DNA of 64,000 nt from Glandiceps talaboti (taxonomy: Eukaryota; Hemichordata; Enteropneusta; Spengelidae), in assembly GCF_964340395.1 (NCBI RefSeq), contig NC_135554.1:23446592-23510591 (forward strand). The letters run 5' to 3'. Numbering within the stretch: position 1 is the first letter of the stretch; every line of letters begins with the position of its first letter. The position numbers and the translations under genes are program-made. Below are positions 30,001-45,127 of the stretch, piece after piece. A model generated the notes under the pieces. That model had not been told where the DNA came from. It made no database searches and saw nothing but the letters and a program-made list of their open reading frames with translations.

Positions 30001-30007
30001 TATAAAA
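30001..30007 (+). promoter_or_regulatory. TATA box of CUB-LDLa paralogue 3
   Basis: TATAAAA begins 42 bp before the start codon at 30043. A transcript starting about 30 bp downstream would have a very short leader of roughly 10-15 nt. No equivalent was seen for paralogues 1 and 2. Confidence 0.5.
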
Positions 30008-30042
30008 CGCTCCGCTGCTGGTCACCTTGTTCCCCGAGACTG

Positions 30043-30287
30043 ATGGAGTCCTTCGTGTCAAGATCTGTTGCCATGGTTCTCCTTCCCTGTCTGTTTTCAT
30101 TCAATTTGAAGTCAGTAGAATCAACAGGTAGGTCTATTTGCAGGCAGAACCTATTCTGTGCTTACCCTCTCCTCCACAATTATCTGAAACAATTTACAAG
30201 TATCGCAACCGCCGCCGCCGCCGCCGCCACCACCACCACCACCACCACCACCACCACCACCACCACCACCACCACCACCACCAATAT

Positions 30288-30327
<40 letters not shown>

Positions 30328-30329
30328 GC

Positions 30330-30370
<41 letters not shown>

Positions 30371-33300
30371 CTGAAGCAGCAGCAATAAGTTCTTAGGTTT
30401 TTAAATATCGTTAACCGAAATATTGTAATCACCACTTATGAATGCATGTCAAAATATTTGACGCAAACAGTTATAACATTTTCTATACACGAAATCATCA
30501 CGGTCGAACTGCTAGCGTGAATTTAGCGTTTAACGTTGGAAAAGACTATATTTCAATGTGCAAATAGAGAAAATGGAGTGTTAAAATTTTGTTAGGTACG
30601 TCTTCAAGACGAACAACAGTTGAACGTACGTGTTCAGTGATGTGGTAAACCACAATGGCTTGTGGTTTGTTTGTTTTTTACTCTAGTACTCAGCGTCGTA
30701 ATAAAAAATCATCGTTTGCCGGGGTTTTTTCAGTTTATAAGTTTTAATTTAATTACTTACAATAGCAAAAAGGATACATACACGACAGATCAAGCAAGAA
30801 ACAAGACTACAACCAAAATACAAAGGAGTAGGAAAAGTATGAAGAAATTATATAATACTGACCTCAGGGTCTCCTAAAAATCGACCTGTATTATACGTAG
30901 AAGTATTACGAAAAGTGTCATTGTTTATATGACAACGATATTTATATTTCATTTGCATATAGCGCCCTTTCAATCTCCGGCAGGTCATAATATGCATGGC
31001 TTTATTAGCTAAATACTACCATGCAGTGTTATAATAGTTCCCATCATAGTTGAGAAAATCAGCTCCAAGTTGTGTACTCAAACTTCATTGGGAAGAACGG
31101 TAAAGTTTTAACTGTCGCAAAGGTTGGTGGCGCTGCTCTGTATTATTGCGCTTTATAATGGCTTGCCATACCACTACGTACTGCTTGTCTGCTGTCCGCC
31201 TTGAAGTGGCACAAGCTGAATTTATTTAGTTGTTTACTCAAGGGAAAATGTTTACATAATAATTCCGATTAAACTATTCTTGCATAATGTTAATGTCGAC
31301 ACATACCTTCTATGAAATAGCAATTATTGTTCTGGCATTGTTAGCACTGTTGATTGCATAGTAGGGCGTTGTGTTCGTTGTACATTTTTTATATGTATAA
31401 TAAATTACGTCATTGGATCATTTATAAGTTATATCTTAATACCAGGTTTGAGTTCAGTTAATTGCAAGTGGTGGTTAGGTATGCATCAGTAAGTAGAATA
31501 CTCTGCGAACTTTTAATATGCAGAAAAAAATGTATCCCCAAAAACGTATAAACTCAATTTGTACTCCTTACCTTTAACAACATTTGTTTCTGAATACTAA
31601 TACATTTCGACTGTAACGTTTGTTCTGTAACTATAACAACGACTTCATGGCTGTATATTTTTAACGTAGTGTATATGAATGATAATTGTGGAAAGACGGT
31701 AATACTCCATGGCGATCGACTAAGATCACAGAAAGACGACTACTATCCCGATAACATGGATTGCAAGCTGACGTTGAGGGCGCCATCAGGTTATGAACAT
31801 CTAAGGTTGAAGGTATGAGGGGGTTTGATCAGGGTTTGGTACATTCAAGATCTCAAACACGATATTTTTCAACATTAAGAAGTTTTTTTCTAAATGCGTA
31901 GTTTGGCTCGACTACAAGCGAAATATAACACCTTGTATCTTGATATCCATCAGGTAAAAAAACACGATATTTCGAAATTTCGTGTAAGGTGTCTGCTTTA
32001 ACAAAGTGCAATAGTACTGGCGTATAGTGTATGACGTCATGGTTAGGACGCGCATGTTAAGGAACTTTGAAGATGCCTTAGTGTTTCGCTCACACACACA
32101 ACTTCAAGTGTAGGAGGGGATGTAGAGTTAACATGTTGATTGTCTGTTGGAAAGTAAAACAATTAAAAACGTCGTCCTTAAGTGTAATGTTTCTGTTTCT
32201 ACTGCACCGTAAAAGAACAACTTGTTTTATCACTTTCCAGTGTGATTAGATAAAAGATCTTACTGTGTATGTGGCGTTTATTATATTGTTAGTTTTAAGT
32301 TGAATTATGTCCATCTTTGTGTTAAAACACAGAGTCCATGGGTGAAACATCAAGGCAACTTCATTTCTCCTGTAAGTGGTCGTCCATTGTGCAAGTCAGA
32401 ATGAATGATATTTTAAATTAGTTAAACCTTTGGTCTATCGACGAACACGAAGCGTTGCATCGCCATCACTGCCAAGTTCTGACCACTACTGTACACTGAA
32501 TTTAGCAACTTGGAGAACAGGCAGCTTAAAGAGTGTTTTGTTTTGTAACAAAGCTTATAAACAAAATAAATTGGCAAATAGATACATAGTTAGGAGAAGA
32601 TGATATTAACATGAGAAAAATATTACTTAAGCCTATTGGATGTACATAAACAATTCGAGTTAAATTTTCTTTACACCATCTTGGCAGTCTTCCAAGTAAT
32701 TTACAGCCATGCTATGTCATTGCTTCCTTAGTTCGACTGGTTTGACTTTGAGAGACTAAACAATACACACTGCAATGACTATTTGGAAATCTATGACAAC
32801 GGTACATTGGTAGACGTGTCCTCATTACCGAATGACTGTGGCTCGTCACCGTACACGCAAAATTTCGACGGAGACCCACTTGACATTGAGTTCCACTTGC
32901 TGTCAAATGAAATAATAATTTCACGAGGATTTTCGCTGGTATTCACTTTCTACCGTCTAACCACTGATGGTAGGTAGCAATTTTGAATCTGTGCTTACTT
33001 ACAACCTGAGTATAAAAAGTCTTATAGCATTTTAGTCACAGTTCAATGTCTCAAAGACGTGGTTGATTTTATCTTTAATTAGCCTCATTTCTTTATGCCT
33101 AGAAGCCCCCCCCCCCCCCGCCCCCACAAGAAAAAAAGTCATTCCCGCCAATTTTGCATCATGGGACTTCTCTAAAACAGAGTTATAAAAAATGGCAAGT
33201 CTGACTTTAATAGGAGAGGCCTGCTGTTGCAATGCATTATAGGTAATAAAACAAATCATTATGTTTAAAGAGCTTCTTTATTATCACGACTAGTACTAAC

Positions 33301-34454
33301 GTCAGCATTGAGTAGGCATTCCAAGGGGCATGGGTTGTTTTCATTATTGCTAATAACCCAACCAATCCTCTGTTTTGGCTCAGACGTAAAACAAATTTTA
33401 GGATGCACGCCCTCTGTGGCCGGATTTCATCACACGGGTCGACACGATAGCCTCCTGTATTAGCAAGGAGTCATTATATTGTTCTGACAGCAATTACCAT
33501 GTATTGAATTACCTTTACATGTAAATCATTCAGACTACTAAAACTATAATTATGAATGGAAAGCACCATCACCATATTAACCAGACGTGTTTTTCCTGTA
33601 AATAAATACCCCTTTTTTGTTTATAATTACAAATGACCATTCCTCATGTTTAGGGTATAAGTTATAACGTTAAAAACAGACACCACTTACCGTCGTAAAA
33701 AACTGCCCTCAATGGCAAAGCTAGAATATGAGCTGAAAACACTCTGGCTCGTACGAATGGCTTAATAATGTGGAAAGTTCTAAAATGTTGTCACCATGGT
33801 AACAGCTTATCTGTGTACATATCCTTTACAGTGTGTTCATCTTCGTGTATTTTTCAATCAGATCACCTTGCTATATACACGTGTTAAACTTCTTTACCAG
33901 ATTGTGGGTTGAAATCTAATGCTCGAAGTCACGTGCTAGCACATATGGTGTGTGGTGTTGTGTAGTGTAGTGTTGTGTTATGTTGTGTTGTGTTGTATTG
34001 TGTTGTGTTGTGTTGTGTTGTGTGATGTGTGTGGTGTGCTGTGGTGCAGTGTTGTGGGGTGGGTGGGGTGTAGTGTGCTGTGGTGGGGTGTGGTGTGGTG
34101 GGGTGTCATGTGGTGTAGTGCTGTGTTGTGTTGTGTTGTGTTGTGTTGTGTGCGCATGGATTTGTGTATATGCGTGCGCGGATGTGTGTATGGGGATGTG
34201 TGCGTTCTTATACAAGTTTTGTTTGTTATTTACTTGTTCATAAGTGTCTTTCGTCTGTTCATATATTTAGGTAACTGTCTAGATGGAAGCGAAGTTTTCA
34301 ATTGTACTAACGATAGATGTATTTCCAAATCACTTGAGTGCGACTGTCGAGATAACTGCTTCACAAATGATGACGAATTGTACTGTTCGACTTGCAAACC
34401 AGACAAAATATATGGTAAGAAGCAAGAATGTATATGTATGTATGTATGTATGTA

Positions 34455-34485
<31 letters not shown>

Positions 34486-34566
34486 TGTATGTATGTATGT
34501 ATGTATGTATGTATGTATGTATGTGTGTGTGTGTGTGTGCGTGCGTGTGGGCGTGCGTGCGTGCGG

Positions 34567-34609
<43 letters not shown>

Positions 34610-34645
34610 TACGTACGTACGTACGTATGTATGTATGTATGTATG

Positions 34646-34679
<34 letters not shown>

Positions 34680-34723
34680 TGTATGTATGTATGTATGTAT
34701 GTATGTATGTATGTGCGTGCGTG

Positions 34724-34754
<31 letters not shown>

Positions 34755-34948
34755 TGTATGTATGTGTGTGTTTGTATGTATGTATGTATGTATGTATGTG
34801 TGTGTGTGTGTGTGTTTGTTTGTGTGTGTATGTATGTATGTATGTATGTATGTATGTATGTATGTATGTATGTATGTATGTATGTGTGTGTGTGTATGTA
34901 TGTATGTATGTATGTATGTATGTATGTATGTATGTATGTATGTATGTA

Positions 34949-34983
<35 letters not shown>

Positions 34984-35247
34984 ATGTATGTATGTATGTA
35001 TGTATGTAGGGAGGTAGATAGGGAGGCAGGTATGTAGGTACGGAGGTAGGAATAACAAATAGCCATAACCTTACCAGTTCATGCGACGACAAATGTCTAA
35101 ATTTCACTCTATTATTTCTGTTCTTTTCCAGGAACGGGCCTGTCTACTGGTGCTATAGTTGGTATAGTTTTAGGAGTATTAGTTGGCATGGCAGTAATCG
35201 TTGGCATATCGGCATATATTGTATATAGATATAAAAAGACTCGTTAG
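30043..35247 (+). CDS. CUB-LDLa-TM receptor-like protein, paralogue 3
   Basis: Five exons: 30043-30127, 31670-31812, 32732-32969, 34271-34414 and 35132-35247, giving about 241 aa, all in phase. Exon 1 is a signal peptide (hydrophobic VLLPCLFSFN). Exons 2-3 form a CUB domain (DNC, MDC, HC, DC; CNDYLEIYDNG). Exon 4 is the LDLa-like module (FNCTNDRCISKSLECDCRDNC...DDELYCSTC). Exon 5 gives GTGLS, a glycine-zipper transmembrane helix (about 208-234) and a tail of only about seven residues (RYKKTR), so it has almost no cytoplasmic signalling part. Opening VYM, GDRLRSQ and the shared phases mark it as a sister of paralogues 1 and 2. The LDLa exon is hemmed in by pentanucleotide and TATG microsatellites. 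Function unknown. Confidence 0.85.
30205..30371. repeat. compound triplet repeat (CCG)n(CAC)n(AAC)n
   Basis: Runs of CCG (about 6), CAC (about 22) and AAC (about 28, one AGC interruption) begin about 78 bp inside intron 1 of paralogue 3. Frames across it (poly-His, poly-Thr, poly-Asn, antisense poly-Leu and poly-Cys) are not genes. Confidence 0.97.
31201..31430. repeat. intron-1 segment shared with paralogue 1
   Basis: Counterpart of 16877-17110, with GTGGCACAAGCTGAATTTAT, GTTAATGTCGACACATACCT, CTGTTGATTGCATAGTAGGG and AATAAATTACGTCATTGGAT in the same order. Confidence 0.75.
32074..32357. mobile_element. diverged TIR element in CUB intron of paralogue 3
   Basis: The ends TGCCTTAGTGTTTCGCTCAC and GGGTGAAACATCAAGGCA remain recognisable as inverted repeats. 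The interior (TGTCCATCTTTGTGTTAAAA, GTGTGATTAGATAAAAGATC) aligns with 17817-18180, in the same intron of paralogue 1. Confidence 0.75.
33950..34150. repeat. (TGTTG)n / GGTGT pentanucleotide microsatellite
   Basis: TGTTG pentamers interrupted by GGTGT and GGGTG variants, ending about 120 bp before the LDLa exon of paralogue 3. The complementary pentamer array is at 42890-43060. Confidence 0.95.
34436..35010. repeat. giant (TATG)n array with TGCG and TGTG blocks
   Basis: About 575 bp of TATG tetramers with GTGCG, ACG and TG blocks. It fills most of the LDLa-to-TM intron of paralogue 3, leaving only about 20 and 120 bp free at its ends. Open frames of 190-278 codons on both strands are translations of this array. 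Confidence 0.98.
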
Positions 35248-36534
35248 ACTGTGAAATATGAACATGAAATCTAAAGTTAACTAGGAATTATGTATATACG
35301 TGCACACAAATTTGTAAAACTTATAAAAACACATATGCATACTCACTGTGTGTTGTACTCTTTTTTATATATATATATTTAAGGTAGCTACATACCTTTT
35401 ACAATTTCAGAAAATGGTCCGGTAGGCATTTTGGGGTAAAAGCCGGAAGACAACTTTTCTACGGTGATTTGAGGGTGCTAAATAAAAAAAACACATGCCC
35501 TCCAAGTGAAAATTTTGATTCCCCTTAAATCTGCATAAATGTGCATAATTTTGGCAAAAACCTACTAGGTAAAAAGGAATATCTTTTAGCAATTTTTTTT
35601 TGTTCTGTATGCAGTTTCCCCTCTATGTTCTGTAGAAATATCATGTTAATGCTCATGAATTTGCCTCGCAATGGCGTCAAAGTGAAAGATAGATCTAGAC
35701 TTCAAGTTGGCATGTGACTATTTATTCCAAGCATGTACTATGGTGTTTATTTGTTTATAAGAATTACCAAAAATGTAGAAGTGTACATTCCATGTTGTCA
35801 TTGTGAAGGATTTTGAATCTCAGATTTTCTTTGATAATAATAAACAATTTTGAACGATACCTAACAATGCGGTAACATTCGATTATATGTTTGATTTAAG
35901 TTACGATTTTCTGGTGGATGGGGGTGGGGTGGGTGGGGGGGGGTTAGAATGTGTCTCTAATGTTAGTTATTACATTTTCTTATTTGAAAGTATTATCCAA
36001 GTAATGTCATCGTGGAACTGACAGTAAAGTACACTAGAACATTGACAATATCCTATATCAGACCACTATGCCGCTGTGGTAAATTACAATCTATTTGAAT
36101 CAATCATCATGTATGCATGACCTCGAGGTACTGAATATAAATGAAATGAAATGAAGTAACGTAACCAAACGCAATGGTGTATTCAAGCTGAATATGTGTA
36201 TAGTCATGTTGTTCCATTGAAATATTATAAAAGGTATCCATCAGGTACTGAAATTACCATCTTTATTTTGTATTACAAATTATGGTCCTTTATTCAGTGT
36301 TATTTTAGGACTTCGATGTGGGATTTTTCCATCTTGCTCCCTATCTGTAAAACCGAAAACAGGCTGACACCCCTCATCACTTGATTCTAAAACATAGTGA
36401 CCCCCCCACCCCCCGATATATCATATTTACATGACAGGTATTTGATCGTGACTCGGAGTGTACTGCTTGACTAAATACTTTATAAGATAGCATCATACTA
36501 AATTAGCGACTACACAGTCACAGGGTAAATATAC

Positions 36535-37380
36535 TGAAAAGGAATTTTAATAGCATCTTGACTGTAAAAGGGAGGGGGAAGTTTGAGATGAGAATATGTA
36601 AACCTCTCATGGGGTCCCAAGGTGTCTCCCCTAGAAGTTCTGGAGGTTTTCTGGCACTTAAAGTAAATTTTAATGGTATTCAGACCCTTTTGGGCAATAA
36701 TTTCCAAAACTTTAAAAGACAGCATGACATGTAAAAAGCAACTACATACATGTAGGGTTGAAATATTAAAAGAAATGTTTAATGGCATCTTGACAGTATA
36801 AGGTAGGGGGAGAGCTTTAGACTGGGATATGTCCACCTCTTGTGGGGGGTCCTAGGGGTCTCCCCTTGGAAGCGCTGAGGGTTTTTAGACTTAAAGCCAA
36901 CTTCTAAGCTATTCAGAGCCTTTCAAATTCAAGCAATAACTTTAAGACATCACCATCAAGTATCAGAAATTACACTATTCTTTACACATAAAAAGTTTAA
37001 ATGGCATCATTGTAGTAATGGTCAGCACATCTGATGGTTGTGTCATTGGCAGGGCAGAGTTGGAGAGTTTCTTTACTTTAAGTCTTTTAAGGCAAGTTTA
37101 GACTATCCTGGCAATAATTTCACATCTCTCAAAGACAGTACATCTAAAATAAGCAATTAGTGTTTAAGAAAAGTTTAGTACCATTATGACAGTAAAAAAA
37201 TGGTGCATTCGATTGTTGGTTGACTACATGAGTGACCTCGATCTGGGGTGAGGGAGTCCAGGTAGGGCCCGTAGCAGATCTGGAGATGTTTTGGCTCTAT
37301 TAAGACATTATTTAGGTTATTCATAGCCTTTGACATGTAAGATAATAGTTCACAGCTTCGAAAAGCTTAAGTTAATGTAA
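36535..37380. repeat. tandem repeat, about 240-bp unit, 3-4 diverged copies
   Basis: The sequence TTTAATGGCATCTTGACAGTA recurs in diverged form near 36546, 36779, 37011 and 37170. In the better-preserved units it is followed by AGGGGGA, ATATGT.ACCTCT, GGGTCTCCCCT.GAAG and a TTAAAG..A..TTCTAAG.TATTCAGA tail. Later copies are strongly decayed. Confidence 0.65.
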
Positions 37381-37679
37381 GTTGTACATGTTACATGTCA
37401 CATAAAAATGAGCCAGGTAGTGTCCGTAACATTGGTATAGTGGCATTACTGTTGCAGATATAATAGACTCACTGGTATGTTAGAGAATGTAAGGTCCTCA
37501 TACCTACTACATGTATTATGTATCGTACAAACTGGAATCTGATGAGATCTGGTGATTAGTAGTGTCGATAACATGTAGTGTCCGAAATTTGCCATTTTGA
37601 CATTTGAAAATAGATTCAGAATCTGTTATTGCAAATACGAAGTAGAATAAGCCCGAGAAATATAATATGAGCTTTCTTT

Positions 37680-38033
37680 ATCCATCCGTCCATCCATCCA
37701 CACACACACAGGTACATACATACATACATACATACATACATACATACATACATACATACATACATACATACATACATACATACACATACACATACACAAC
37801 ACACACACATACATACATACATACATACATACATACTACATACATACATACACACACATACACAACACACACACATACATACATACATACATACATACAT
37901 ACATACATACATACATACATACATACACACAACACACACACATATACATACATACATACATACATACATACATACATACATACATACATACGTACGTACG
38001 TACTTACGTACATACATACATACATACATACAT

Positions 38034-38064
<31 letters not shown>

Positions 38065-38152
38065 TACATACATACATACATACATACATACATACATACA
38101 TACATACATACATACATACATACATACATACATACATACATACATACACACA
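37680..38152. repeat. giant (CATA)n array with CA blocks
   Basis: About 470 bp of CATA tetramers with ACACAC, ACATACACAAC and GTAC variants. It is the reverse complement of the TATG array at 34436-35010, so the two are inverted relative to each other with the last exon of paralogue 3 between them. Confidence 0.98.
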
Positions 38153-39369
38153 TATTTGAATTTCGACACAGAAGTACTGATTTACAACGTGACATAGCAA
38201 AAAAAGATTCGAAAACTCAGCGAAAAAAATGCACTCTACACAACAGTTGGCTAATAGCGTGGCACGGATTTCGTATCATATATATCTATACAAGAGTAAA
38301 CATTTATCCATTGCCCCGCCAAACAGGTGTCGATATAATTATATGTAACAAACCTTTGAATCTCAGCGGTACACAATAAGCAGTAATTAATTATTCTTTA
38401 TCTGTTTATCTATACTATAATCTTATTAATATTTTCATTTCATGCAATCAATCATTATATTAGCATTAGTCATCTTTTGTCTCCACAACTACAACCATTT
38501 GTCAACATTTTCGTCATATTTTTAAAAAAATCCATAGTTTTACTAACAGATATTAAGTCTTCTCGTTGAATTCAATGACAATCCTGAAAAGTTTGTTTTT
38601 ACAACGTGAAACTCGAGGTGGTATGTGAACGTGATATGGAGAGAGGCACTGTCACGTGATACAAAAATCCTGTCATATATATAGCTACTGTAATTTACAT
38701 GGGCAATCCAAAAGATGATTTATATCTACAATTGCATTTTGAGTTCTCTATTTATGAAGTAAAATCTCTTGTCTCGCCAAGAGCTTACAATAAGCCTATT
38801 AGAATTGAAAGGTTTTCTTCATTTGGTAAATTCTGAATGATTCATCGCCGTTTATCCGATTATTATGATAAAGTAGTTTCTGTTGAATTCATTTCTGTTC
38901 AATAATATCCACCTTGGTCACATATATTAGACATTATCATTTTACAAGTGTTTTAATATATATTGGCGTAATGGATGTACATTTCATTGGACTATCAATA
39001 TTGCAGAGACAGCCATTTGTATACATATATTTCTCATTTCTAAAATTTGAATAGCTGATCACTCTGCCATCACTTTTTCCATTGGGGATAGTCGATAAAA
39101 TCTTGCTCGTGCGTTCCTATTGGAAACTAAATAACTAAATAATAGTTTCATTTATTTTGGAAAAGGGGAAGTCCAGTGCTCATTAGGCCAAATATACCGG
39201 TTAGGTTTTTTTTCGAAGGAAAATTAGTTCCACTTCAAACTTGCAAAGTCAAAACTATTAGAAAACGAATAACAGAAGATTACTTTATTCCTCCAAAAAC
39301 CAAGCTTTTTTTCTGGCTTTTGAATGATTGTATAAACTACTTTTCATTTCCCTTTAAAAGTTAAAGTAC

Positions 39370-39780
39370 TGGGTACTGGTGTTCATAAAGAATATTCTGA
39401 TTTTCCAAAAATTAGTTAGTCGAGTGTTGACAATTTGTTCTATGACGTTACTTAAAAGGGGCAGAATTGAGATACATGTAGGTCTATAATTACCAGGGTC
39501 ATCAGTAGCACCTTTCTTATAAATAGGGGATACTTTGGCTAATTTAAATACTTTGGGAAAGACACCAGACATAAATGATAAGTTAAAATGTAGGCCAGTG
39601 GTTTAGCTATAACAGATGCTCCATCAATAAGTAATCTAGCTGGACAGTCATCATGACCACTAGTCTTTTTAGCATTTAGGTTTGTGATAAATGCATTCAC
39701 TTCATGTTCCGTTGTGGGGCTCATAAAAATGAATTTTTAGAGGGCTCTGGTAAATACTCGCTGAAACTTTGGTTTGTGGA
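39370..39780 (-). pseudogene. LINE reverse transcriptase fragment, frameshifted
   Basis: On the minus strand, successive frames read NSFF / TTEHEVNAFITNLNAKKTSG / DDCPARLLIDGASVIAKPL, then SGVFPKVFKLAKVSPIYKKG / ATDDPGNYRPT / ISILPLLSNVIEQIV. These are the N-terminal motifs of a non-LTR retrotransposon reverse transcriptase. At least two frameshifts (near 39722 and 39560) separate them, and the catalytic YxDD region and the endonuclease are absent. It is a dead, truncated copy; the clade (CR1/L2/Jockey-type) cannot be set from this much. Confidence 0.85.
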
Positions 39781-39835
39781 ACCCATTTTGTTCTTCCGTT
39801 ATGAAGAGATGTACTAAGTATTTAGTGGGTGGAAG

Positions 39836-39856
39836 TCTGTGTGTGTGTGTGTGTGT

Positions 39857-39895
<39 letters not shown>

Positions 39896-39902
39896 TGTGT
39901 CT
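39836..39902. repeat. (GT)n microsatellite
   Basis: GT dinucleotide array with single A and C interruptions, directly after GGGTGGAAGTCT and followed by CTCCATAACGGCTTGC. It is probably part of a microsatellite-bearing transposon. Confidence 0.9.
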
Positions 39903-40214
39903 GTGCCATCGTTTTCTCCATAACGGCTTGCTCAATTCAAACGAAATTTTGAAGACGTATTTCGTAGGGCAATGGCAAGACTTGATTAGCTTTTGGTAAA
40001 AATCCCGTGAACATTATATTAATGAGCAATTTACGTAATTAATGGTTTTCGGTAATTAGGCTATATCTCACGAATGCACGCTTCAAATTAAAAAAACTTG
40101 TCCTGAAAATATCATTGATGTAGCTTTTACTTTTAATAAGTTATTGGCATATTTTTGTAGGCCACTAAAAAGGAAAAAATAGTTTCTTGTCACGAAATGT
40201 TGTCTAAAGTGGTG

Positions 40215-40763
40215 CATCTGCAGACTGAATTGGCTTACAGAAGAAAAAATTAATGCGGGAAGGGGGTACTTAAGTGATGGGCGCTGACAAGAAACAATTT
40301 TTTTGGCCTTTAAAACTCTTTCTAAGGTGAGTGTTATGCTAAATGTTCTGTAAAGCTTCACATTACATGTTGTGGTTGGCCAGGAGATCACTAACAGCAA
40401 TGGGCAAATAGCAATCAATGAGAAAAAATAACTTACTGCGTATGTTCTGTTGTATTCCAACAATTGTCTGTAGGAACGACAATCTCAAAACTTTGCCCTT
40501 ACGGAAGGCATTCAGGTTAAGGGAGAGTTACTTTTGTGTTTTCCCTTTCATCTGCAGACTGAATTGGCTTACGGAAGAAAAAATGAACGCGGGAAGGGGG
40601 GTACTTAAGTGATGGGCACTGACCAGAAACAATTTTTTTTTTTGCCTTTAAAACTCTTTCTACGATGAGTGCTATGCTACAATGTTCTATAAAGCTTCAC
40701 ATTACATGTTGTGGTTGGCAAGGAGATCACTAACAGTAATGAGCAAATAGCAATCAAAGAGAA
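40215..40763. repeat. tandem duplication, 334-bp offset
   Basis: The segment CATCTGCAGACTGAATTGGC...GAGATCACTAACAG..ATG.GCAAATAGCAATCAA occurs at 40215-40430 and again at 40549-40763 with about 93% identity by eye. Confidence 0.9.
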
Positions 40764-41095
40764 AAATATATATTACAATGACATATTACCTGCTATACAC
40801 ATCTGTGAAAATCATCAGATTTTTCAAAACGGCTACAGATAGCATTAAAATTGCAATAAACGTGTCCCAGGGCTTCTCAAACTTCTAAGGGACGTCCCTC
40901 CCCAGGTCCCTCTTATGCCTTGTTCCAAAATGCACCACAGCTCACACCCCTCTTTAGTTTGAGCTAGGCCGACGTTACCCTTCATATGAATGGTCGATTC
41001 CACACCCTCTCACACACAAGTAATAATCCTTTTTGCATGAAGTATCAACTCGGGGTTATACTGTTGGTCTGTGGTAAAAAAACTGTCGGTCTAGC

Positions 41096-44131
<3,036 letters not shown>

Positions 44132-44220
44132 GTATACGATATATATTGTAAACAGATTACTAACTATGGAGGTAGAAACCGCAATATCAAATTGTCGTGA
44201 AGCTCCACAAGATTGCAATA

Positions 44221-44471
44221 GGGAACTTGCAATCCAGACTGAGCATGCTCAGACGCAAAGGACTATGGGATTATCTGTGGTTATCGTAATACCTTATCAG
44301 GCACTACCGATAAAATAAATCTCCCACAGTGCACAATGGTCAGGGTGACTATGAATTGGTCATTTGTGGTTAAAAACTATGTAACAGTACAGTTTGCAAT
44401 ACTATTTGATTAGTATTTATTATCACATTTCCCATGATGCAACATTCAACATGGCGGGTTTGCAAGTTCCC
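44221..44471. mobile_element. MITE family D, copy 1 (251 bp, TA flanks)
   Basis: The ends GGGAACTTGCAA and TTGCAAGTTCCC are perfect inverted repeats and both abut TA, fitting a Tc1/mariner-type MITE. Contains the palindrome CTGAGCATGCTCAG. Copy 2 at 52016-52259 is about 85% identical by eye. Confidence 0.9.
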
Positions 44472-45047
44472 TATTGGCTGCCATCGACGACTCGATGCCC
44501 AATTTGGTGCCTTGTTGCGTTTAATACTAGAACGTTGAAGATGATCGCCACTCCGGGAAATGTGTATTCACTTACTTCCTTTTCAACAGAAAGCTTTTAG
44601 ACTTAGAATGGAATGGTTTAGATTATTTGAAGTTTTCTTAAACCTTAATATTATTGTTTATACTTTATTTTATACAAATGCAATTTGGGCTGGTGGTCTT
44701 TAAACGTACATATTTTAGGGTTTTTTTGGCGAATATTACGAGAGGAGAATGGGAAGACCATGACCACTGTGTAACTCTAACCATGTGTACGATCTTTCGA
44801 ACTTTGTAAGATATATCCACAAATAGAAAAATACTTTATGTGGGCGAATTTCAGCTGATTTTTCGGTTGTTGATTTTATTCATGAACTTACTTGACACTG
44901 GACTTTCCAAGAGGTTTTAAGGGTTCCATCAATTTCAAACAAGAACAAATATAATATTCATTTATGTTGTGTTTTCGTTAAAATTCTATTTCATACCCAT
45001 GTAAATAGAATGGTCAAACATTCTATATCAATTTGTTTGTTTGTTTA

Positions 45048-45051
<4 letters not shown>

Positions 45052-45091
<40 letters not shown>

Positions 45092-45127
45092 CGTGCGCGC
45101 GCGTCCGTGCGTGTGTCCGTGCGTGTC
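45052..45127. repeat. (GT)n/(GC)n microsatellite
   Basis: GT repeats passing into GTGCGTGCGCGCGCG, an alternating purine-pyrimidine run followed by CCGTGCGTG variants. Confidence 0.95.

Larger units (their letters stand above)
35248..41095. other. intergenic between paralogue 3 and sulfotransferase
   Basis: No intact gene recognised. The stretch contains a G-rich patch (about 35918-35942), a 240-bp-period repeat (36535-37380), the CATA array (37680-38152), a LINE fragment (39370-39780), a GT microsatellite (about 39836-39902) and a 334-bp tandem duplication (40215-40763). 38200-39150 shows nothing identifiable. Confidence 0.65.

Noticed and set aside
30043-30396. 117-codon frame starting at the signal peptide of paralogue 3
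   Set aside because: It reads through a good donor (ACAG/GTAGGT at 30127) into poly-triplet sequence; the spliced model is supported by both sister genes.
33952-34455. 167-codon frame joining a Cys/Val-rich leader to the LDLa module
   Set aside because: The leader is the pentanucleotide array; the acceptor TATTTAG at 34270 starts the real exon.
34230-35107. Open frames of 190-278 codons on both strands
   Set aside because: They are (TATG)n translations (Met-Tyr-Val-Cys or Thr-Tyr-Ile-His). All six frames stay open because the repeat lacks stops, and real splice sites of paralogue 3 cut through the region.
36510-36836. 108-codon minus-strand frame
   Set aside because: It spans two units of the 240-bp repeat and repeats itself accordingly (LPLPYTVK, LPPPFYSQ); no domain seen.
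37616-38200. Open frames of 163-194 codons
   Set aside because: Translations of the CATA array, with no domain outside it.
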